This document shows positions 60,369 to 64,000 of a stretch of 64,000 nucleotides of DNA, piece by piece (the stretch's first letter is position 1; every line of letters starts with the position of its first letter). The DNA lies in the NCBI RefSeq assembly GCF_032595355.1, contig NZ_JASMWN010000006.1:176925-240924 (forward strand), read 5' to 3'. The DNA is from Sedimentitalea todarodis (GTDB lineage Bacteria > Pseudomonadota > Alphaproteobacteria > Rhodobacterales > Rhodobacteraceae). The notes under the pieces are model-generated. The model saw nothing but the letters and a program-made list of their open reading frames with translations, made no database searches and was not told the origin of the DNA. The position numbers and the translations under genes were made by a program.

Positions 60369-60814
60369 GCGAGACGTTTCGTCTGTCCCGCCAGGTCGAA
60401 TTCAACCATTGCGACCCGGCAGGCATGGTCTTCTATCCCCGGTACTTCGAGATGATCTCAGCCACCATCGAACGGTTTCTGTCCGATGCCATCGGCTACG
60501 GATGGTCCTCCATGGGCGTAGCGGAGAAGGGCATGGGAACGCCGATGGGACAGATCGAGGTTCGCTTTGCAAACCCGTCCTATCTGGGCGAATGGCTGGA
60601 TCTGGACCTGACGCTGGCCCGTCTCGGCACCGCCTCGGCCACCTTCGACATCCGATGCAGCAGCAAGGATGAAGCCCGCTTTGATTGCCGGACCACGATC
60701 ATTCACGCCCACACCGGAGGCGGCAAGTCAGCCCCTTGGCCCCCAGAGGCCCGCGCCCGAATGGTCGCGTTCCAGCCCCCCGCCACTGCACAACAGAAAG
60801 AGTCCGACGTATGA
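60365..60814 (+). CDS. Acyl-CoA thioesterase (4-hydroxybenzoyl-CoA thioesterase-like)
   Basis: 149 residues, hotdog fold. FNHCDPAGMVFYPRYFEM carries the catalytic aspartate of the 4-hydroxybenzoyl-CoA thioesterase branch. It probably frees CoA from aromatic dead-end thioesters or from an intermediate. It overlaps the SDR and RidA genes (ATGA at both ends). A proofreading role for mis-acylated CoA esters is common in such operons. Confidence 0.88.
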   Translation: MSETFRLSRQVEFNHCDPAGMVFYPRYFEMISATIERFLSDAIGYGWSSMGVAEKGMGTPMGQIEVRFANPSYLGEWLDLDLTLARLGTASATFDIRCSSKDEARFDCRTTIIHAHTGGGKSAPWPPEARARMVAFQPPATAQQKESDV

Positions 60815-61230
60815 CAACCCTGACCCCGCACATGTTTCTTCAACCCGACGGCTGGGTTCCGGCCAAAGGTTATGCCAATGGCGTTCTAGCGGAGGGCCGA
60901 TTGATTTTCACCGGCGGACTCGTCGGATGGAACGAAAACCAGGAATGGATAGAAACCGATATGGTGGGCCAGTTCCGCCAGACGCTGCAAAATATCGTGG
61001 CTGTCCTGGCCGAAGGTGGCGCGCGACCAGAGCATCTTGTCAGACTGACATGGTACATCACCGACAAACAGGAATATAACGCCAACCTCAGAGCTTTTGG
61101 CGCGGCCTATCGCGAAGTCATTGGCCGGCATTTCCCGGCCATGGCGGTCGTTCAGGTCGTCGCGCTGATGGAAGATGCAGCGCTTATCGAGATCGAGGCC
61201 ACTGCCGTCATTCCCAACAGCGTGACCTGA
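60811..61230 (+). CDS. RidA family protein (enamine/imine deaminase-like)
   Basis: 139 residues of the YjgF/YER057c/UK114 family: GRLIFTGGLVGWNENQEWIE, VGQFRQTLQNIVAVLAEGG, and VVQVVALMEDAALIEIEATA (where canonical RidA has the Arg of the active site, VARL; here VVALMEDAALIEIEA). RidA hydrolyses enamines and imines to ketones and ammonia. The ring product of 2-aminobenzoyl-CoA monooxygenase/reductase is an enamine-type 2-amino-5-oxocyclohexenyl-CoA, so release of its amino group is a natural job here. The canonical arginine is not visible, so the chemistry is uncertain. Confidence 0.85.
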   Translation: MTTLTPHMFLQPDGWVPAKGYANGVLAEGRLIFTGGLVGWNENQEWIETDMVGQFRQTLQNIVAVLAEGGARPEHLVRLTWYITDKQEYNANLRAFGAAYREVIGRHFPAMAVVQVVALMEDAALIEIEATAVIPNSVT

Positions 61231-62549
61231 TCTCAAAGCAGATCAAAGGCGACACAGCTGCGGACGCGGCGATGGGCGGCGGCAACGTCTGGTCACTTGT
61301 GAACGTGTCGATGCAGTACGAGAACAGCACACCTGGTTGCGCGCAAAGGTGACTGAATGGGCGGACTGATTGGCTAACCGATCCTGCTTCTCATTTTCAC
61401 AGCAGCCATTGTCATTCATCCAGTCAAAACTGGGTTTGCGCCACCAAACCCTCCGATTGCCTATGCTGCTCGGCACGACGCACGATCTCAATGACGTCAG
61501 AACATCAGTAACAATCGACAAATCGGCAACCCACCGGCCCGGAGAGGGGCATTCGTCCCCTTTTTTCGTCGGTACGTCGGGTAAGTTTCTGGAGCTATCT
61601 GTTCAGCGGTGCGCTTGAAAGTCGAAATCGCAAGTTTGCTTCCAACGTCCTACTTTTGTACGCTCCAGATGTTGTCAACAACTGCATCGGTCTCATGGCC
61701 AGAGTCGAGTGTTCATATCAGGAAGCATTGGATCTCATTCAGAGAGAGCGAAACCGTGTGCCGCGTATCACGCTGGCATTTGGTGGAGGCTCAGGGCTGG
61801 CGGCAGGTCAGCCAAGGTTTTCGCGCTCGGTAGCTTTCGAACTGGTATCGCTGAACATTGTCCCTACGCTTTCTTACGATGCGACCGAAGTTCTGACCCC
61901 GGATGGTCCGCTGACATGGACCACATCGTTTTCCTTGCAATTCCGGGTTTCAGTTAGCCTTGAAGTTGATGAGTTGTTTTCGCCGCGCAATCGCAGCATC
62001 AATCAACCCTCCTGGGTGAGGAGAATTTCCGGTGAGCTTATGCCACGCGGTCGACATGTCACTGGCCACCTGAGCGGATGGGCTAGAGTACTCAGAGACC
62101 AGGAAAGGTCCTGCTACGCAGAATTGCGTCGCAGCTTACCTGCGCCGGGATCACCCACCAGGGTCAGGCGAGCGACGTTGCTCGCTTACCTGCGGGATAA
62201 GGGAGAGTATTGTACGCGCCGTGTCACCAAGGCACTGCTAGACGAGTCGTGTCGCTGGGATACGCAGGACTATCCTCGCCTCCAACGCTTAATCGGACGA
62301 AGCCCTCGGCTGGGCAGACCGGTTGCCTGCCAGAACGCTTCCCGTTTCCGCGTCGGTGCGCACCCGGGTGTGCCAGTTGCAGTTGATATGCGCCAATTTG
62401 GACAATCCAGATAGGTCTGAGAGCGGGCAGTTGTCCCCCATATGTCCCCCAGAACGACATACCGCTGACAATACGTTGGCAATTCACTCAGCAGTTTCAG
62501 TGGTAGTGTCCTGATTTATTTGGAGATTGTAAGATGGCACGAAGTTTGG
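61231..62549. other. Non-coding or degenerate region at the end of the catabolic cluster
   Basis: About 1.3 kb without a supportable gene. A plus-strand frame at 61656-62414 (252 codons) lacks a ribosome site, has an Arg/Ser-rich composition typical of chance reading, and shows no domain. The stretch likely holds degraded mobile DNA next to the IS630 element. Confidence 0.5.
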
Positions 62550-63725
62550 CACCTAAATTTTTAGAATATACCGCGTTCACTCCAAAACCCGAAAGTTCTC
62601 GTTGGTTATGACGCGGAAGTTATCTGATACCTTGTCGCGGAAGATCGTCCATTCCTGCGGGATGGTTTCACGCATGAACGTGAGGATTGCATCGGCGAAC
62701 TGCTTTTGACTTCGGTAGTAGCGATTGTGGGTGACATACTGGTGCAAGACCGCCCAAAGGCGTTCAATTGGATTGAGATGTGGGCAATAGGGCGGCAGCT
62801 GGATCAGGTGGATACGGCAGGCTGTCCTTGCAAGGAAAGCTCTGACATCGGGTCCTTTGTGGTAGGCGGCGTTGTCCCAGATGACATGAATGATGCGCTT
62901 GTCAGGGTTGCGCTTCTCGATCTTGGCAAGAAGCTGGACGGCACTGACCCCATCAACCGTTGTGGGTTCGACAAAGGGCGCATCGAAAGTCTCAAGGTTC
63001 AGGGCGCCATGAATGTTCACGCGACCACGTCCTGCTGTGCTGTGAACCGCTGGATTTGAGCCAATCTTCACCCAGCCAAATGCAGGCTTGGTCTGATATT
63101 CCGGATGCACCGCATCCGCAAAGTAGACAGCTTCATCCGCGCTCAACTCGCGCATCAGGCGTTCGTATAATGCAATGAAGGCTGCCTGCTTTTCCGCTGA
63201 TGCCACGCACGGCAGAGGTTTGGGCTTGCGGTATTCAAAGCCCAGCCGGGCCAGAAGCTTGATACAGCCAGAATGGGAATATTTTAGACCAAACTCAGCG
63301 GCGACATGGGCCCTGATCTCGACGGTTGAGCGGCAGAAGCGTCCCTCCAGCCAAGCACACAATGTAGCCTCCTGTGCCTGGGTCATACGAGACTGACCAA
63401 CCTTCCACCCATCGAGGGCAAGAGCGTCCCAGCCATCTTGCAGGTAGGACTTATACCAGCCACGGATGGTGTCGTCGTCCAGGTAGAGAAACTTTGCGAT
63501 CTGAGTGCAGCTTTCCCCATCGTCCAACAGCAGGATCGCGTTTGCGCGACGGGCAACACCGTGGTCCTCGCGCTGGCGACGGACGCAAGCCTCAAGTTCA
63601 AGGCGCGCTCCTGAGGAAAGAGAACCGGGGCAGATCATGGATATAGCTGAATCGTTCCAACACCGGCAGTCAAGCCAGCAAATTCGGCTTCTTCAGGACT
63701 CACAGTATACCTTAAAATTCTAGTG
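62550..63725 (-). mobile_element. IS630-family insertion sequence
   Basis: The transposase gene lies between imperfect inverted ends: CACCTAAATTTTTAGAATAT at the left (from 62550) and, reading inward, CACTAGAATTTTAAGGTATA at the right (from 63725). Length about 1.18 kb, normal for IS630. Exact tips and the TA target duplication cannot be fixed by eye. Confidence 0.78.
62577..63638 (-). CDS. IS630 family transposase
   Basis: 353 residues, intact. An N-terminal helix-turn-helix (SCTQIAKFLYLDDDTIRGWY) and a second HTH region precede the DDE catalytic residues: Asp in VYFADAVHPEYQ, Asp in HVIWDNAAYHKG and Glu in PPYCPHLNPIERLW. No frameshift is visible, so it may be active. It moves the element into TA targets by cut-and-paste. 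Confidence 0.92.
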   Translation of the reverse strand: MICPGSLSSGARLELEACVRRQREDHGVARRANAILLLDDGESCTQIAKFLYLDDDTIRGWYKSYLQDGWDALALDGWKVGQSRMTQAQEATLCAWLEGRFCRSTVEIRAHVAAEFGLKYSHSGCIKLLARLGFEYRKPKPLPCVASAEKQAAFIALYERLMRELSADEAVYFADAVHPEYQTKPAFGWVKIGSNPAVHSTAGRGRVNIHGALNLETFDAPFVEPTTVDGVSAVQLLAKIEKRNPDKRIIHVIWDNAAYHKGPDVRAFLARTACRIHLIQLPPYCPHLNPIERLWAVLHQYVTHNRYYRSQKQFADAILTFMRETIPQEWTIFRDKVSDNFRVITNENFRVLE

Positions 63726-63817
63726 GGTTAGCCTCACTTCGTCGACAAAAGATTTGCGCTCTTAGACAGAAAGTATGTCGCTTTTCCGAATGACCTGCCC
63801 CCCCGAGGCTGCCTCAT

Positions 63818-64000
63818 TCAAAACGAGAGTTTGCGGGTCTGGTTTTCGTATTCTTCGTCGTCTGGTTGGGCAAGCGCGCCGGGCGCGGAGCCCTCAAATT
63901 GCTCAAGCGTCCGTCGCGCTTCGGCGGGCGTTTGATTTCCGAGCGACGAATGCGGCCTGACGTGGTTGTAGTCGTATCGCCAGAGGGCCAGTTTTCGGCG
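63818..64000 (-). CDS. IS3-family transposase (partial, cut by right edge)
   Basis: The last 60 codons: RRKLALWRYDYNHVRPHSSL, then GNQTPAEARRTLEQFEG and an acidic tail ending RKLSF. YNHVRPHSSLGNQTPAE is the IS3 rve C-terminal signature. TGACCTGCCCCCCCGAGG at 63791 is probably the element's inverted-repeat end. It lies next to the IS630 element. Confidence 0.85.
   Translation of the reverse strand, partial: RRKLALWRYDYNHVRPHSSLGNQTPAEARRTLEQFEGSAPGALAQPDDEEYENQTRKLSF

Noticed and set aside
61656..62414. 252-codon plus-strand frame
   Set aside because: No ribosome site, no domain, composition typical of chance reading; kept as non-coding.

Overview
The window looks like a chromosomal segment of a marine alphaproteobacterium of the Rhodobacterales (Roseobacter group). 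This rests on the moderately GC-rich coding, the rimP-nusA-ylxR-infB order, the protein sequences of hslO, ubiG, dapF and hemH, and several small proteins typical of that group. No rRNA operon is present. Two tRNA genes are: tRNA-Lys(UUU) and tRNA-Gln(UUG).

1-25 kb is core genome. It holds hslO (cut by the left edge), a NUDIX hydrolase, a REC-PP2C phosphatase facing a free Hpt protein, ilvA, argG, a DUF1810 protein, and a sulfotransferase/aminotransferase pair. An envelope group follows (exported MsrA, CAP-domain lipoprotein, Tat-exported L,D-transpeptidase), then hemH, a methyltransferase-like protein, comF-like, grxC, a nitrilase-family amidase and a MarR regulator. Next come the infB-ylxR-nusA-rimP operon, an orphan solute-binding protein, pip, ubiG, mtaB and dapF. 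The dapF product has serine where the second catalytic cysteine is expected.

25.3-34.9 kb lies between tRNA-Lys and tRNA-Gln and is an accretion of small integrative elements. A 32-bp direct repeat carrying the 3' end of tRNA-Gln occurs at 26372 and 34898, and a diverged inverted copy at 32080. Each sits in a longer repeat (copies at 25968, 31954 inverted, and 34575) that carries the 3' part of an HNH endonuclease gene. Inside are a tyrosine integrase with small coupled genes, an SF3 helicase overlapping the one intact HNH gene, a secreted two-repeat cysteine protein with a glycine-rich hydrophobic tail, and a membrane protein of which 106 codons are an in-frame hexanucleotide repeat. The gene set resembles phage-satellite or tycheposon-like elements. 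This is the most novel part of the window.

35-42.5 kb contains an MscS channel with a BON domain, a graveyard of IS3, IS481 and IS5 fragments, a Na+/H+ antiporter with a cyclic-nucleotide-binding-like domain, and a MarR gene divergent from a mobA-type 3-hydroxybenzoate 4-monooxygenase.

42.5-61.2 kb is a large aromatic catabolism island. It has a flavin monooxygenase and a cupin, a branched-chain-type ABC importer with its binding protein, a kynurenine-formamidase-like hydrolase, a MarR regulator, a crotonase, an acyl-CoA dehydrogenase, 2-aminobenzoate-CoA ligase, an AraC regulator, a second cupin, a class B flavin monooxygenase, the fused 2-aminobenzoyl-CoA monooxygenase/reductase, an SDR, a thioesterase and a RidA-family protein. 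Together they suggest uptake of an aromatic precursor, conversion to anthranilate, CoA activation, and dearomatisation by the hybrid CoA/oxygenase route. AT-rich sites with CTTGAAAT/ATTTCAAG halves recur in front of the MarR, AraC and abmA genes and may define a regulon.

61.2-64 kb is a non-coding stretch, an IS630-family insertion sequence and the end of an IS3-family element cut by the right edge.
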